Counted from the first letter of the stretch, positions 1-14,800 are shown. The stretch is DNA of 64,000 nucleotides from Hydractinia symbiolongicarpus (GCF_029227915.1 NC_079879.1:32370501-32434500); one strand, 5' to 3'. The notes: a model not told the origin generated them from the sequence alone. Numbers and translations are program-made.

Positions 1-546
1 ATTTTAGACTTTGAACTTATAAATGTGATAAATGAGACAATTGGACCCCAAAAAATAACGTTCTTCTTAATTTGACGTGATTGCTCGATTTCAGCTATTA
101 CACTGGGCTCTGTGGAAGTGACTTATTTAAAAGTGTAGATAAATAAGTCAGTTTTAACTGTGGGACCAATCCTAGCCGTTAGCGCGCGCTGAAGAAAAAG
201 AGAAAGTTTCGAAAACTACATTTCATTGACTTTCTACCGGTATCAGTCCATTTGAGTTACAACAGTTGCGTCACATATTCGTACCAACATGTATTTAGCG
301 ATACGTTTTTGATGTTACTAGGTTGCATCGCTTTTAACGGTGGAACGATTGACTATGGGACTTAATTGAACTGATTTTAGACTTTGAACTTATAAATGTG
401 ATAAATGAGACAATTGGATCCCCGAAGTAACATTCTTCTTAATTTGACATGATTGCTGGAACTCAGCGATTACACTGGCCGCTGTTACAGCGCTTTATTT
501 AAAACTTTAGATAAATAAGTCAATTTTTACTGTGGGACCAATCCTA

Positions 547-613
547 ACCGTTAGCGCGCGCTGAAAAAATAGAGACAACTTCAAAAACTACATTTCATTG
601 ACTTTCTAACGGT
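547..613. repeat. Example of the conserved inverted repeat around a CpG palindrome in each monomer
   Basis: ACCGTTAG (547-554) and CTAACGGT (606-613) are exact reverse complements separated by 51 bases. The self-complementary AGCGCGCGCT (553-562) overlaps the left arm. The 7-bp core CCGTTAG/CTAACGG is kept in most monomers through the array, while the palindrome varies by family: GCGAGCGC, GCTCGCGC, GCCCGCGC, GCCGGCGC or a 2-bp-shorter form. It could be a protein-binding site or an extruding structure. That is inference from conservation seen by eye. Confidence 0.6.
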
Positions 614-2329
614 ATCAATCTGTTTGAGTTACAACGGTTGCGTCTCCTATTCGTACCAACATGTATTGAGCGATATTTTTCTGATATTGCTAGGTTGCAT
701 CGCTCTTAACGGTGGTGCGATTGACTATGGGCCTTAATTGAACTGATTTTAGACTTCAAACTTATAAATGTGATAAATGAGACAATTGGACCCCCAGGAA
801 TAACATTCTTCTTAATTTGACATGATTGCTCGACTTCAGCTTTCACACTGGGCGCTGTGGTAGCGCTTTACTTAAAAATGTAGATAAATAAGTCATTTTT
901 TACTGTGGGACCAATCCTAACCGTTAGCGCGCGCTGAAAAAATAGAGAAAGTTTCGAAAACTACATTTCATTGACTTTCTAACGGTATCAGTCCGTTTTA
1001 GTTACAACGGTTGCGTCACATATTCGTACCAACATGTATTTAGCGATATGTTTCTGATGTTACTAGGTTGCATCGCTCTTAACGGTGGAACGATTGACTA
1101 TGGGCCTTAATTGAACTAATTTTAGACTTCAAACTTATAAATGTGATAAATGAGACAATTGGACCCCCAGGAATAACATTCTTCTTAATTTGACATGATT
1201 GCTCGACTTCAGCTTTCACACTGGTCGCTGTGGTAGCGCTTTACTTAAAAATGTAGACAAATAAGTCATTTTTTACTGTGGGACCAATCCTAACCGTTAG
1301 CGCGCGCTGAAAAAATAGAGAAAGTTTCGAAAACTACATTTCATTGACATTCTAACGGTATCAGTCCGTTTGAGTTACAACGGTTGCGTCACATTTTCGT
1401 ACCAACATGTATTTAGCGATATGTTTCTGATGTTACTAGGTTGCATCGCTCTTAACGGTGGAACGATTGACTATGGGCCTTAATTGAACTGATTTTAGAC
1501 TTCAAACTTATAAATGTGATAAATGAGACAATTGGACCCCCAGGAATAACATTCTTCTTAATTTGACATGATTGCTCGAACTCAGCGATTACACTGGGCG
1601 CTATGGTAGCGCTTTACTTAAAAATGTAGATAAATAAGTCATTTTTTACTGTGGGACCAATCCTAACCGTTAGGGCGCGCTGAAGAAATAGAGACAACTT
1701 CAAAAACTACATTTCATTGATTTTCTAACAGTATCAATCTGTTTGAGTTACAACGGTTGCGTCACATATTCGTACCAACATGTATTGAGCGATATTTTTC
1801 TGATATTGCTAGGTTGCATCGCTTTTAACAGTGAAAAGATTGACTGTGGGCCTTAATTGAACTGATTTTAGACTTCAAACTTATAAATGTGATAAATGAG
1901 ACAATTGGACCCCCAGGAATAACATTCTTCTTAATTTGACATGATTGCTCGACTTCAGCTTTCACACTGGGCGCTGTGGTAGCGCTTTACTTAAAAATGT
2001 AGATAAATAAGTCATCTTTTACTGTGGGACCAATCCTAACCGTTAGCGCGCGCTGAAAAAATAGAGAAAGTTTCGAAAACTACATTTCATTGACTTTCTA
2101 ACGGTATCAGTCCGTTTGAGTTACAACGGTTGCGTCACATATTCGTGCGAACATGTATTTAGCGATATATTTCTAATGTTACTAGGTTGCATCGCTCTTA
2201 ACGGTGGAACGATTGACTATGGGCCTTAATTGAACTGATTTTAGACTTCAAACTTATAAATGTGATAAATGAGACAATTGGACCCCCAGGAATAACATTC
2301 TTCTTAATTTGACATGATTGCTCGAACTC

Positions 2330-2359
2330 AGCGATTACACTGGGCGCTGTGGTAGCGCT
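2330..2359. repeat. Example of the imperfect dyad AGCG...CAC/GTG...CGCT in each monomer
   Basis: AGCGATTACAC (2330-2340) and GTGGTAGCGCT (2349-2359) are partial reverse complements around an 8-base centre. The outer AGCG/CGCT and inner CAC/GTG pairs match. The arrangement recurs in most monomers with changes mainly in the centre (TGGGCGCT, TGGCCGCT, TAGTCGGT). It may be a second binding or structural site of the satellite. No known factor is assigned. Confidence 0.5.
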
Positions 2360-5300
2360 TTACTTAAAAATGTAGATAAATAAGTCATTTTTTACTGTGG
2401 GACCAATCCTAGCCGTTAGCCGGCGCTGAAGAAATAGAGAAATTTTCGAAAACTACATTTCATTGACTTTCTAACAGTATCAGTCCGTTTGAGTTACAAC
2501 GGTTTGCGTCACATATTCGTACCAAAATGTGTTTAGCGATATGTTTCTGATATTACTAGGTTCCATCGCTTTTAACAGTGAAAAGATTGACTGTGGGACT
2601 TAATTGAACTGATTTTGGAGTTTGACCTTATATACGTGATAAATGAGCCTATTGGATTCCAAGAAATAACATTCTTCTTAATTTGACATGATTGCTGTAA
2701 CTCAGCGATTACACTAGTCGGTGTGATAGCGCTTTATTTAAAAGTTTAGATGAATAAGTCATTTTTTACTGTGGGACAAATCCTAGCCGTTAGCGCGCTG
2801 ACGAAGTAGAATCAGTTTCGAAAACTACATTTCATTGACTTTCTAACGGTATCATTCCGTTTGAGTTACAACGGTTTGCGTCACATATTCGTACCAACAT
2901 GTATTTAGCGATATGTTTCTGATGTTACTAGGTTGCATCGCTCTTAACCGTGGAACGATTGACTATGGGCCTTAATTGAACTGATTTTAGACTTCAAACT
3001 TATAAATGTGATAAATGAGACAATTGGACCCCCAGGAATAACATTCTTCTTAATTTGACATGATTGCTCGAACTCAGCGATTACACTGGGCGCTGTGGTA
3101 GCGCTTTACTTAAAAATGTAGATAAATAAGTCATTTTTTACTGTGGGACCAATCCTAACCGTTAGCGCGCGCTGAAAAAATAGAGACAACTTCAAAAACT
3201 ACATTTCATTGACTTTCTAACGGTATCAATATGTTTGAGTTACAACGGTTGCGTCTCCTATTCGTACCAACATGTATTGAGCGATATTTTTCTGATATTG
3301 CTAGGTTGCATCGCTCTTAACGGTGGAGCGATTGACTATGGGCCTTAATTGAACTGATGTTAGACTTCAAACTTATAAATGTGATAAATGAGACAATAGG
3401 ACCCCCAGGAATAACATTCTTCTTAATTTGACTTGATAGCTCGACTTCAGCTTTCACACTGGGCGCTGTGGTAGCGCTTTACTTAAAAATGTAGATAAAT
3501 AAGTCATTTTTTACTGTGGGACCAATCCTAACCGTTAGCGCGCGCTGAAGAAATAGAGACAACTTCAAAATCTACATTTCATTGATTTTCTAACGGTATC
3601 AATCTGTTTGAGTTACAACGGTTGCGTCTCCTATTCGTACCAACATGTATTGAGCGATATTTTTCTGATATTGCTAGGTTGCATCGCTTTTAACAGTGAA
3701 AAGATTGACTGTGGGACTTAATTGAACTGATTTTGGACTTTGACCTTATTAATGTGATAAATAAGCCAATTCGACTCCAAGAAATAACATTCTTCTTAAT
3801 TTGACATGATTGCTGTAACTCAGCGATTACACTAGTCGGTGTGATAGCGCTTTATTTAAAAGTTTAGATGAATAAGTCATTTTTTACTGTGGGACAAATC
3901 CTAGCCGTTAGCGCGCTGACGAAGTAGAATCAGTTTCGAAAACTACATTTCATTGACTTTCTAACGGTATCAATCTGTTTGAGTTACAACGGTTGCGTCT
4001 CCTATTCGTACCAACATGTATTTAGCGATATGTTTCTGATGTTACTAGGTTGCATCGCTCTTAACGGTGGAACGATTGACTATGGGCCTTAATTGAACTG
4101 ATTTTAGACTTCAAACTTATAAATGTGATAAATGAGACAATTGGACCCCCAGGAATAACATTCTTCTTAATTTGACATGATTGCTCGAACTCAGCGATTA
4201 CACTGGGCGCTGGGGTAGCGCTTTACTTAAAAATGTAGATAAATAAGTCATTTTTTACTGTGGGACCAATCCTAACCGTTAGCGCGCGCTGAAAAGGTAG
4301 AGACAACTTCAAAAACTACATTTCATTGACTTTCTAACGGTGTCAATCTGTTTGAGTTACAACGGTTGCGTCTCCTATTCGTACCAACATGTATTGAGCG
4401 ATATTTTTCTGATATTGCTAGGTTGCATCGCTCTTAACGGTGGAACGATTGACTTTGGGCCTTAATTGAACTGATTTTAGACTTCAAACTTATAAATGTG
4501 ATAAATGAGACAATTGGACCCCCAGGAATAACATTCTTCTTAATTTGACATGATTGCTGTAACTCAGCGATTACACTAGTCGGTGTGATAGCGCTTTATT
4601 TAAAAGTTTAGATGAATAAGTCATTTTTTACTGTGGGACAAATCCTAGCCGTTAGCGCGCTGACGAAGTAGAATCAGTTTCGAAAACTACATTTCATTGA
4701 CTTTCTAACGGTATCAGTCCGTTTGAGTTACAACGGTTGCGTCACATATTCGTACCAACATGTATTTAGCGATATGTTTCTGATGTTACTAGGTTGCATC
4801 GCTCTTAACGGTGGAACGATTGACTATGGGCCTTAATTGAACTGATTTTAGACTTCAAACTTATAAATGTGATAAATGAGACAATTTGACCCCCAGGAAT
4901 AACATTCTTCTTAATTTGACATGATTGCTCGAACTCAGCGATTACACTGGGCGCTGTGGTAGCGCTTTACTTAAAAATGTAGATAAATAAGTCATTTTTT
5001 AATGTGGGATCAATCCTAACCGTTAGCGCGCGCTGAAAAAATAGAGACAACTTCAAAAACTACATTTCATTGACTTTCTAACGGTATCAATCTGTTTGAG
5101 TTACAACGGTTGCGTCTCCTATTCGTACCAACATGTATTGAGCGATATTTTTCTGATATTGCTAGGTTGCATCGCTCTTAACGGTGGAGCGATTGACTAT
5201 GGGCCTTAATTGAACTGATTTTAGACTTCAAACTTATAAATGTGATAAATGAGACAATTGGACCCCCAGGAATAACATTCTTCTTAATTTGACATGATTG

Positions 5301-7308
5301 CTGTAACTCAGCGATTACACTAGTCGGTGTGATAGCGCTTTATTTAAAAGTTTAGATGAATAAGTCATTTTTTACTGTGGGACCAATCCTAACCGTTAGC
5401 GCGCGCTGAAAAAATAGAGACAACTTCAAAAACTACATTTCATTGACTTTCTAACGGTATCAATCTGTTTGAGTTACAACGGTTGCGTCTCCTATTCGTA
5501 CCAACATGTATTGAGCGATATTTTTCTGATATTGCTAGGTTGCATCGCTTTTAACAGTGAACAGATTGACTGTGGGACTTAATTGAACTGATTTTGGACT
5601 TTGACCTTATTAATGTGATAAATAAGCCAATTCGACTCCAAGAAATAACATTCTTCTTAATTTGACATGATTGCTGTAACTCAGCGATTACACTAGTCGG
5701 TGTGATAGCGCTTTATTTAAAAGTTTAGATGAATAAGTCATTTTTTACTGTGGGACAAATCCTAGCCGTTAGCGCGCTGACGAAGTAGAATCAGTTTCGA
5801 AAACTACATTTCATTGACTTTCTAACGGTATCAGTCCGTTTGAGTTACAACGGTTGCGTCACATATTCGTACCAACATGTATTTAGCGATATATTTCTGA
5901 TGTTACTAGGTTGCATCGCTCTTAACGGTGGAACGATTGATTATGGGCCTTAATTGAACTGATTTTAGACTTTAAACTTATAAATGTGATAAATGAGACA
6001 ATTGGCCCCCAGGAATAACATTCTTCTTAATTTGACATGATTGCTCGATCTCAGCGATTACACTGGGCGCTGTGGTAGCGCTTTACTTAAAAATGTAGAT
6101 AAATAAGTCATTTTTTACTGTGGGACCAATCCTAACCGTTAGCGCGCGATGAAAAAGTAGAGACAATTTCAAAAACTACATTTCATTGACTTTCTAATGG
6201 TGTCAATCTGTTTGAGTTACAACGGTTGCGTCTCCTATTCGTACCAACATGTATTGAGCGATATTTTTCTGATATTGCTAGGTTGCATCGCTCTTAACGG
6301 TGGAACGATTGACTATGGGCCTTAATTGAACTGATTTTAGACTTCAAACTTATAAATGTGATAAATGAGACAATTGGACCCCCAGGAATAACATTCTTCT
6401 TAATTTGACATGATTGCTCGACTTCAGCTTTCACACTGGGCGCTGTGGTAGCGCTTTACTTAAAAATGTAGATAAATAAGTCATTTTTTACTGTAGGACC
6501 AATCCTAACCGTTAGCGTGCGCTGAAGAAATAGAGAAAGTTTCGAAAACTACATTTCATTGACTTTCTAACGGTATCATTCCGTTTGAGTTACAAAGGTT
6601 GCGTCACATATTCGTACCAACATGTATTTAGCGATATGTTTCTGATGTTACTAGGTTGCATCGCTCTTAACGGTGGAACGATTGACTATGGGCCTTAATT
6701 GAACTGATTTTAGACTTCAAAATTATAAATGTGATAAATGAGACAATTGGACCCCCAGAAATAACGTTCTTCTTAATTTGACATGATTGCTCGAACTCAG
6801 CGATAACACTGGGCGCTGTGGTAGCGCTTTACTTAAAAATGTAGATAAATAAGTCATTTTTTACTGTGGGACCAATCCTAACCGTTAGCGTGCGCTGAAG
6901 AAATAGAGAAAGTTTCGAAAACTACATTTCATTGACTTTCTAACGAAATCAGTCCGTTTGAGTTACAAAGGTTGCGTCACATGTTCGTACCAACATGTAT
7001 TTAGCGATATGTTTCTGATGTTACTAGGTTGCATCGCTCTTAACGGAGGAACGATTGACTATGGGCCTTAATTGAACTGATTTTAGACTTCAAAATTATA
7101 AATGTGATAAATGAGACAATTGGACCCCCAGAAATAACATTCTTCTTAATTTGACATGATTGCTCGAACTCAGCGATTACACTGGGCGCTGTGGTAGCGC
7201 TTTACTTAAAAAGGTAGATAAATAAGTCATTTTTTACTGTGGGACCAATCCTAACCGTTAGCGCGCGCTGAAGAAATAGAGACAACTTCAAAAACTACAT
7301 TTCATTGA

Positions 7309-9549
7309 TTTTCTAACGGTACCAATCTGTTTGAGTTACAACGGTTGCGTCTCCTATTCGTACCAACATGTATTGAGCGATATTTTTCTGATATTGCTAG
7401 GTTGCAATGCTTTTAACAGTGAAAAGATTGATTGTGGGACTTAATTGAACTGATTTTGGACTTTGACCTTATATACGTGATAAATGAGCCTATTGGACTC
7501 CAAGAAATAACATTCTTCTTAATTTGACATGATTGCTGGAACTCAGCGATTACACTGGGCGCTGTGATAGCGCTTTATTTAAAACTGTAGATAAATAAGT
7601 TATTTTTTACTGTGGGACCAATCCTAGCCGTTAGCCGGCGCTGAAGAAATAGTGAAATTTTCGAAAACTACATTTCATTGACTTTCTAACGGTATCAGTC
7701 CGTTTGAGTTACAACGGTTTGCGTCACATATTCGTACCAACATGTGTTTAGCAATATGTTTCTGATATTACTAGGTTCCATCGCTTTTAACAGTGAAAAT
7801 ATTGACTGTGGGACTTAATTGAACTGATTTTGGACTTTGACCTTATATACGTGATAAATGAGCCTATTGGTCTCCAAGAAATAACATTCTTCTTAATTTG
7901 ACATAATTGCTGGAACTCAGCGATTACACTGGGCGCTGTGATAGCGCTTCATTTAAAACTGTAGATAAATAAGTTATTTTTTACTGTGGGACCAATCCTA
8001 GCCGTTAGCCGGCGCTGAAGAAATAGAGAAATTTTCGAAAACTACATTTCATTGACTTTCTAACGGTATCAGTCCGTTTGAGTTACAACGGTTTGCGTCA
8101 CATAATCGTACCAACATGTGTTTAGCGATATGTTTCTGATATTACTAGGTTCCATCGCTTTTAAAAGTGAAACGATTGACTGTGTGACTTAATTGAACTG
8201 ATTTTAGACTTCAAACTTATAAATGTGATAAATGAGACAATTGGACCCCAAGAAATAACATTCTTCTTAATTTGATCGGATTGCTCGACTTCAGCTATTA
8301 CACTGTGCTCTGTGATTGCGCTTTATTTAAAACTGTAGATAAATAAGTTATTTTTTACTGTGGGACCAATCCTAGCCGTTAGCCGGCGCTGCAGAAATAG
8401 AGAAATTTTCGAAAACTACATTTCATTGATTTTCTAACGGTATCAATCTGTTTGAGTTACAACGGTTGCGTCTCCTATTCGTACCAACATGTATTGAGCG
8501 ATATTTTTCTGATATTGCTAGGTTGCATCGCTTTTAACAGTGAAAAGATTGATTGTGGGACTTAATTGAACTGATTTTGGACTTTGACCTTATATACGTG
8601 ATAAATGAGCCTATTGGACTCCAAGAAATAACATTCTTCTTAATTTGACATGATTGCTGGAACTCAGCGATTACACTGGGCGCTGTGATAGCGCTTTATT
8701 TAAAACTGTAGATAAATAAGTTATTTTTTACTGTGGGACCAATCCTAGCCGTTAGCCGGCGCTGAAGAAATAGTGAAATTTTCGAAAACTACATTTCATT
8801 GACTTTCTAACGGTATCAGTCCGTTTGAGTTACAACGGTTTGCGTCACATATTCGTACCAACATGTGTTTAGCAATATGTTTCTGATATTACTAGGTTCC
8901 ATCGCTTTTAACAGTGAAAATATTGACTGTGGGACTTAATTGAACTGATTTTGGACTTTGACCTTATATACGTGATAAATGAGCCTATTGGACTCCAAGA
9001 AATAACATTCTTCTTAATTTGACATGATTGCTGGAACTCAGCGATTACACTGGGCGCTGTGATAGCGCTTTATTTAAAACTGTAGATAAATAAGTTATTT
9101 TTTACTGTGGGACCAATCCTAGCCGTTAGCCGGCGCTGAAGAAATAGAGAAATTTTCGAAAACTACATTTCATTGACTTTCTAACGGTATCAGTCCGTTT
9201 GAGTTACAACGGTTTGCGTCACATATTCGTACCAAAATGTGTTTAGCGATATGTTTCTGATATTACTAGGTTCCATTGCTTTTAACAGTGAAACGATTGA
9301 GTGTGTGACTTAATTGAACTGATTTTAGACTTCAAACTTATAAATGTGATAAATGAGACAATTGGACCCCAAGAAATAACATTCTTCTTAATTTGATCGG
9401 ATTGCTCGACTTCAGCTATTACACTGTGCTCTGTGATTGCGCTTTATTTAAAACTGTAGATAAATAAGTTATTTTTTACTGTGGGACCAATCCTAGCCGT
9501 TAGCCGGCGCTGCAGAAATAGAGAAATTTTCGAAAACTACATTTCATTG
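7309..9549 (+). repeat. Three-monomer tandem duplication (1121 bp) in satellite
   Basis: Two near-identical copies of a 3-monomer unit lie side by side, about 7309-8428 and 8429-9549. Landmarks at 7454 and 8575, and at 7828 and 8949, are both exactly 1121 bp apart. Copy-specific variants are shared: GCCGGCGCTG palindromes, the reading GATTGATTGTGGG, and TTTGATCGGATT (8271 and 9392, also 1121 bp apart). A third TTTGATCGG at 10507 shows that part of the unit recurs again downstream in a mosaic. Similarity stops on both sides within one monomer, as expected of unequal exchange. There is no coding content. Confidence 0.88.
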
Positions 9550-11880
9550 ACTTTCTAACGGTATCAGTCCGTTTGAGTTACAACGATTGCGTCACATATT
9601 CGTACCAACATGTATTTAGCGATACGTTTCTGATGTTACTAGGTTGCATCGTTTTTAACGGTGGAACGATTGACTATGGGACTTAATTGAACTGATTTTA
9701 GACTTTAAACTTATAAATGTGATAAATGAGACAATTGTGCCCCCAGAAATAACATTCTTCTTAATTTGACATGATTGCTCGAACTCAGCGATTACACTGG
9801 GCGCTGTGGTAGCGCTTTACTTAAAAATGTAGATAAATAAGTCATTTTTTACTGTGGGACCAATCCTAACCGTTAGCGCGCTGAAAAAATAGAGACAACT
9901 TCAAAAACTACATTTCATTGACTTTCTAACGGTATCAATCTGTTTGAGTTACAACGGTTGCGTCTCCTATTCGTACCAACATGTATTGAGCGATATTTTT
10001 CTGATATTGCTAGGTTGCATCGCTCTTAACGGTGGAACGATTGACTATGGGCCTTAATTGAACTGATTTTAGACTTCAAACTTATAAATGTGATAAATGA
10101 GACAATTGGACCCCCAGGAATAACATTATTCTTAATTTGACATGATTGCTCGACTTCAGCTTTCACACTGGGCGCTGTGGTAGCGCTTTACTTAATAATG
10201 TAGATAAATAAGTCATTTTTTACTGTGGGACCAATCCTAACCGTTAGCGCGCGCTGAAGAAAAGAGAAAATTCGAAAACTACATTTCATTGACTTTCTAA
10301 CGGTATCAGTCCGTTTGAGTTACAACGGTTGCGTCACATATTCGTACCAACATGTGTTTAGCGATATGTTTCTGATATTACTAGGTTCCATCGCTTTTAA
10401 CAGTGAAACGATTACCTGTGTGACTTAATTGAACTGATTTTAGACTTCAAACTTATAAATGTGATAAATGAGACAATTGGACCCCAAGAAATAACATTCT
10501 TCTTAATTTGATCGGATTGCTCGACTTCAGCTATTACACTGTGCTCTGTGTTAGCGCTTTATTTAAAACTGTTGATAAATAAGTTATTTTTTACTGTGGG
10601 ACTAATCCTAACCGTTAGCGCGCGCTGAAGAAATAGAGAAAATTCAATAACTACATTTCATTGACTTTCTAACGGTATCAATCTGTTTGAGTTACAACGG
10701 TTGCGTCTCCTATTCGTACCAACATGTATTGAGCGATATTTTTCTGATATTGCTAGGTTGCATCGCTTTTGACAGTGGAAAGATTGACTGTGGGACTTAA
10801 TTGAACTGATTTTGGACTTTGACCTTATATACGTGATAAATGAGCCTATTGGACTCCAAGAAATAACATTCTTCTTAATTTGACATGATTGATGGAACTC
10901 AGCGATTACACTGTGCTCTGTGGTGGTGCTAAATTTAAAAGTGTAGATAAATAAGTCAGTTTTAACTGTGGGACCAATCCTAGCCGTTAGCGCGCGCTAA
11001 AGAAATAGAGAAAGTTTCAAAAACTACATTTCTTTGACTTTCTAATGGTATCAGTCCGTTTGAGTTACAACGGTTGCGTCACATATTCGTACCAACATGT
11101 ATTTAGCGATACGTTTCTGATGTTACTAGGTTGCATCGGTTTTAACGGTGGAACGATTGACTATGGGACTTAATTGAACTGATTTTAGACTTTAAACTTA
11201 TAAATGTGATAAATGAGACAATTGGACCCCCAGAAATAACATTCTTCTTAATTTGACATGATTGCTCGAACTCAGCGATTACACTGGGCGCTGTGGTAGC
11301 GCTTTACTTAAAAATGTAAATAAATAAGTCAGTTTTTACTCTCGGACCAATCCTAACCGTTAGCGAGCGCTGAAGAAATAGAGACAACTTCAAAAATTAC
11401 ATTTCATTGACTTTGTAACGGTATCAATCTGTTTGAGTTACAACGGTTGCGACACCTATTCGTCCAACATGAATTGAGCGATATTTTTCTGATATTGCTA
11501 GGTTGCATCGCTTTTAACAGTGGAAAGATTGACTGTGGGACTTAATTGAACTAATTTTGGACTTTGACCTTATATACGTGATAAATGAGCCTATTGGACT
11601 CCAAGAAATAACATTCTTCTTAATTTGACATGATTGCTCGAACTCAGCGATTACACTGGGCGCTGTGGTAGCGCTTTCCTTAAAAATGTAAATAAATAAG
11701 TCATTTTTTTTACTGTGGGACAAATTCTAGCCGTTAGCGCGCTGACGAAATAGAGAAAGTTTCAAGAACTACATTTCATTGACTTTCTAACGGCATCTGT
11801 TCGTTTGAGTTACAACGGTTGCGTCACATATTCGTATCAACATGTATTTAGCGATATGTTTCTGATATTACTAGGTTGCA
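9550..11880 (+). repeat. Satellite array, mixed monomers
   Basis: About six 373-bp monomers combine variants seen on both sides, and single monomers look chimeric. One near 10,320-10,570 joins a GCGCGCGCTG-type start to the TTTGATCGG-type next unit. I see no long higher-order period and nothing besides satellite. A 69-codon minus-strand reading at 11514-11723 is a monomer that happens to lack stops and is not a gene. Confidence 0.93.
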
Positions 11881-14800
11881 TCGCTTTTAACCGTGAAAAG
11901 ATTGACTGTGTGACTTAATTGAACTGATTTTGGACTTTGACCTTATATATGTGATAAATGAGCCTATTGGACTCCAAGAAATAACATTCTTCTTAATTTG
12001 ACATGATTGCTGGAAATCAGCGATTACACTGGCCGCTGTGATAGCGCTTTATTTAAAACTGTAGAAAAATAAGTCATTTTTTACTGTGGGACAAATCCTA
12101 GCCGTTAGCGCGCTGACGAAGTAGAATCAGTTTCAAAAACTACATCTCATTGACTTACTAACGGTATCACTCCGTTTCACCTACAACGGATGCGTCACCT
12201 ATATGTACCAACATGTATTTAGCGATATGTTTCTGATGATACTAAGTTGCATGGCTTTTAACGGTGGAACGATTGACTATGGGACTTAATTGAACTGATT
12301 TTAGACTTTAAACTTATAAATGTGATGAATGAGACAATTGGATCCCCAGAAGTAACATTCTTCTTAATTTGACATGATTGCTGTAACTCAGCGATAACAC
12401 TGGCCGCTGTGATAGCGCTTTATTTAAAACTGTAAATAAATAAGTCATTTTTAACGGTGGGACCAATCCTAGCCGTTAGCGCGCGCTGAAGAAATAGAGA
12501 AAGTTTTGAAAACTACATTTCATTGACTTTCCAAAGGTCTCAGTCCGTTTGAGTTACAACCGTTTGCGTCACATATTCGTACCAACATGTATTTAGCGAT
12601 ACGTTTCTGATGTTACTAGGTTGCATCGGTTTTAACGGTGGAACGATTGACTATGGGACTTAATTGAACTGATTTTAGACTTTAAACTTATAAATGTGAT
12701 AAATGAGACACTTGGACCCCCAGAAGTAACATTCTTCATAATTTGACATGATTGCTCGAACTCAGCGGTTACACTGGGCGCTGTGGTAGCGCTTTACTTA
12801 AAAATGTAAATAAATAAGTCATTTTTTACGTTGGGACCAATCTTAGCCGTTAGCCCGCGCTGAAGAAATAGAGACAACCTAAAAAAAAACTACATTTCAT
12901 TGACTTTCTAACGGTATCAGTCCGTTTGAGTTACAACGGTTGCGTAACATTTTCGTACCAAATTATATTTAGCGATATGTTTCTGATATTACTAGGCTAC
13001 ATCGCTTCTAACAGTGAAACGACTGACTGTGTGATTAAATTGAACTGACTTTGGACTTTTAACTTATAAATGTGATAAATGAGACAATTGGACCCCCAGA
13101 AGTAACATTCTTCTTAATTTGACATGATTGCTCGAACTCAGCGATTACACTGTTCGCTGTGGTAGCGCTTTACTTAAAAATGTAAATAAATAAGTCATTT
13201 TTTACTATCGGACCAATCCTAACCGTTAGCGAGCGCTGAAGAAATAGAGACAACTTCAAAAATTACATTTCATTGACTTTGTAACGGCATCAGTCCGTTT
13301 GAGTTACAACGGTTGCGTCACATATTCGTATCAACATGTATTTAGCGATATGTTTCTGATATTACTAGGTTGCATCGCTTTTAACCGTGAAAAGATTGAC
13401 TGTGTGACTTAATTGAACTGATTTTGGACTTTGACCTTTTATATGTGATAAATGAGCCTATTGGACTCCAAGAAATAACATTTTTCTTAATTTGATATGA
13501 TTGCTGGAACTCAGCGATTACACTGGCCGATGTGATAGCGCTTTACTTAAAACTGTAGAAAAATAAGTCATTTTTTACTGTGGGACCAATCCTAGCCGTT
13601 AGCTCGCGCTGAAGAAATAGAGACAGTTTCAAAGACTATATTTCTTTGACTTTCTAACAGTATCAGTCCGTTTGAGTTACAAGGTTGCTTCACATATTCG
13701 TACCAAATTGGATGTAGCAATATGTTTCAGATATTACTAGGTTTCATGGCTTTTAACAGTGAAACGATTGAGTATGGGACTTAATTGAACTGATTTTGGA
13801 CTTTGACCTTATTAATGTGATAAATAAGCAAATTCGACTCCAAGAAATAACATTCTTCTTAATTTGACATGATTGCTGTAACTCAGCGATTACACTAGTC
13901 GGTGTGATAGCGCTTTATTAAAAACTGTAAATAAATTAGTCAATTTTAACTGTGGGACCAATCCTAGCCGTTAGCGCGCGCTGAAGAAATAGAGAAAGTT
14001 TTGAAAACTACATTTCATTGACTTTCCAACGGTATCAGTCCGTTTGAGTTACAACGGTTGCGTCACATATTCGTACCAACATGTATTTAGCGATATGTTT
14101 CTGATAATACTAGGTTGCATCGCTTTTAACGGTGGAACGATTGACTATGGGACTTAATTGAACTGATTTTAGACTTTAAACTTATAAATGTGATAAATGA
14201 GACAATTGGACACCCAGAAATAACATTCTTCTTAATTTACCATGATTGCTCGAACTCAGCGTTTACACCGGCCGCTGTGGTAGCGCTTTACTTAAAAATG
14301 TAGATAAATAAATCATTTTTTACTGTGGGACCAATCCTAGCCGTTAGCCCGCGCTGAAAAAATAGAGATAGTTTGGAAAACTACATTTCATTGACTTTCC
14401 AACGGTATCAGTCCGTTTGAGTTATAACGGTTGCGTCACATATTCGTACCAACATGAATTTAGCGATATGTTTCTGATGATACTAGGTTGCATGGCTTTT
14501 AACGGTGGAACGATTGAGTATGGGACTTAATTGAACTGATTTTAGACTTTAAACTTATAAATGTGATAAATGAGACAATTGGATCCCCAGAAGTAACATT
14601 CTTCTTAATTTGACATGATTGCTGTAACTCAGCGATAACACTGGCCGCTGTGATAGCGCTTTATTTAAAACTGTAAATAAATAAGTCATTTTTAACTGTG
14701 GGACCAATCCTAGCCGTTAGCGCGCGCTGAAGAAATAGAGAAAGTTTTGAAAACTACATTTCATTGACTTTCCAACGGTCTCAGTCCGTTTGAGGTTCAC

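Larger units (their letters stand above)
1..7308 (+). repeat. Satellite array, ~373-bp monomers, mixed families (left part)
   Basis: This stretch is about 20 head-to-tail monomers. The landmark TTTTAG at the start of the AT-rich part occurs at 2, 375, 747, 1120, 1493 and 1866, giving a spacing of 372-373 bp. Each monomer holds, in order, an AT-rich segment with ATAAATGAG, an imperfect dyad around AGCG...CGCT, a short CpG-rich palindrome after CCGTTAG, and three AACGG motifs. One variant family lacks two bases of the palindrome and reads GCGCGCTGACGAAG. It occurs at about 2800, 3918, 4662 and 5779, that is every 3, 2 and 3 monomers, so order here is only semi-regular. No gene is present, and stops occur in all frames of most monomers. 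The left window edge cuts a monomer, so the array continues outside. Confidence 0.96.

Noticed and set aside
271-295. CENP-B box in the monomer (TTCGTACCAACATG)
   Set aside because: TTCG and the A at the right spacing are present, but the second half (CGGG) is absent in every monomer examined. Not a CENP-B box as defined in mammals.
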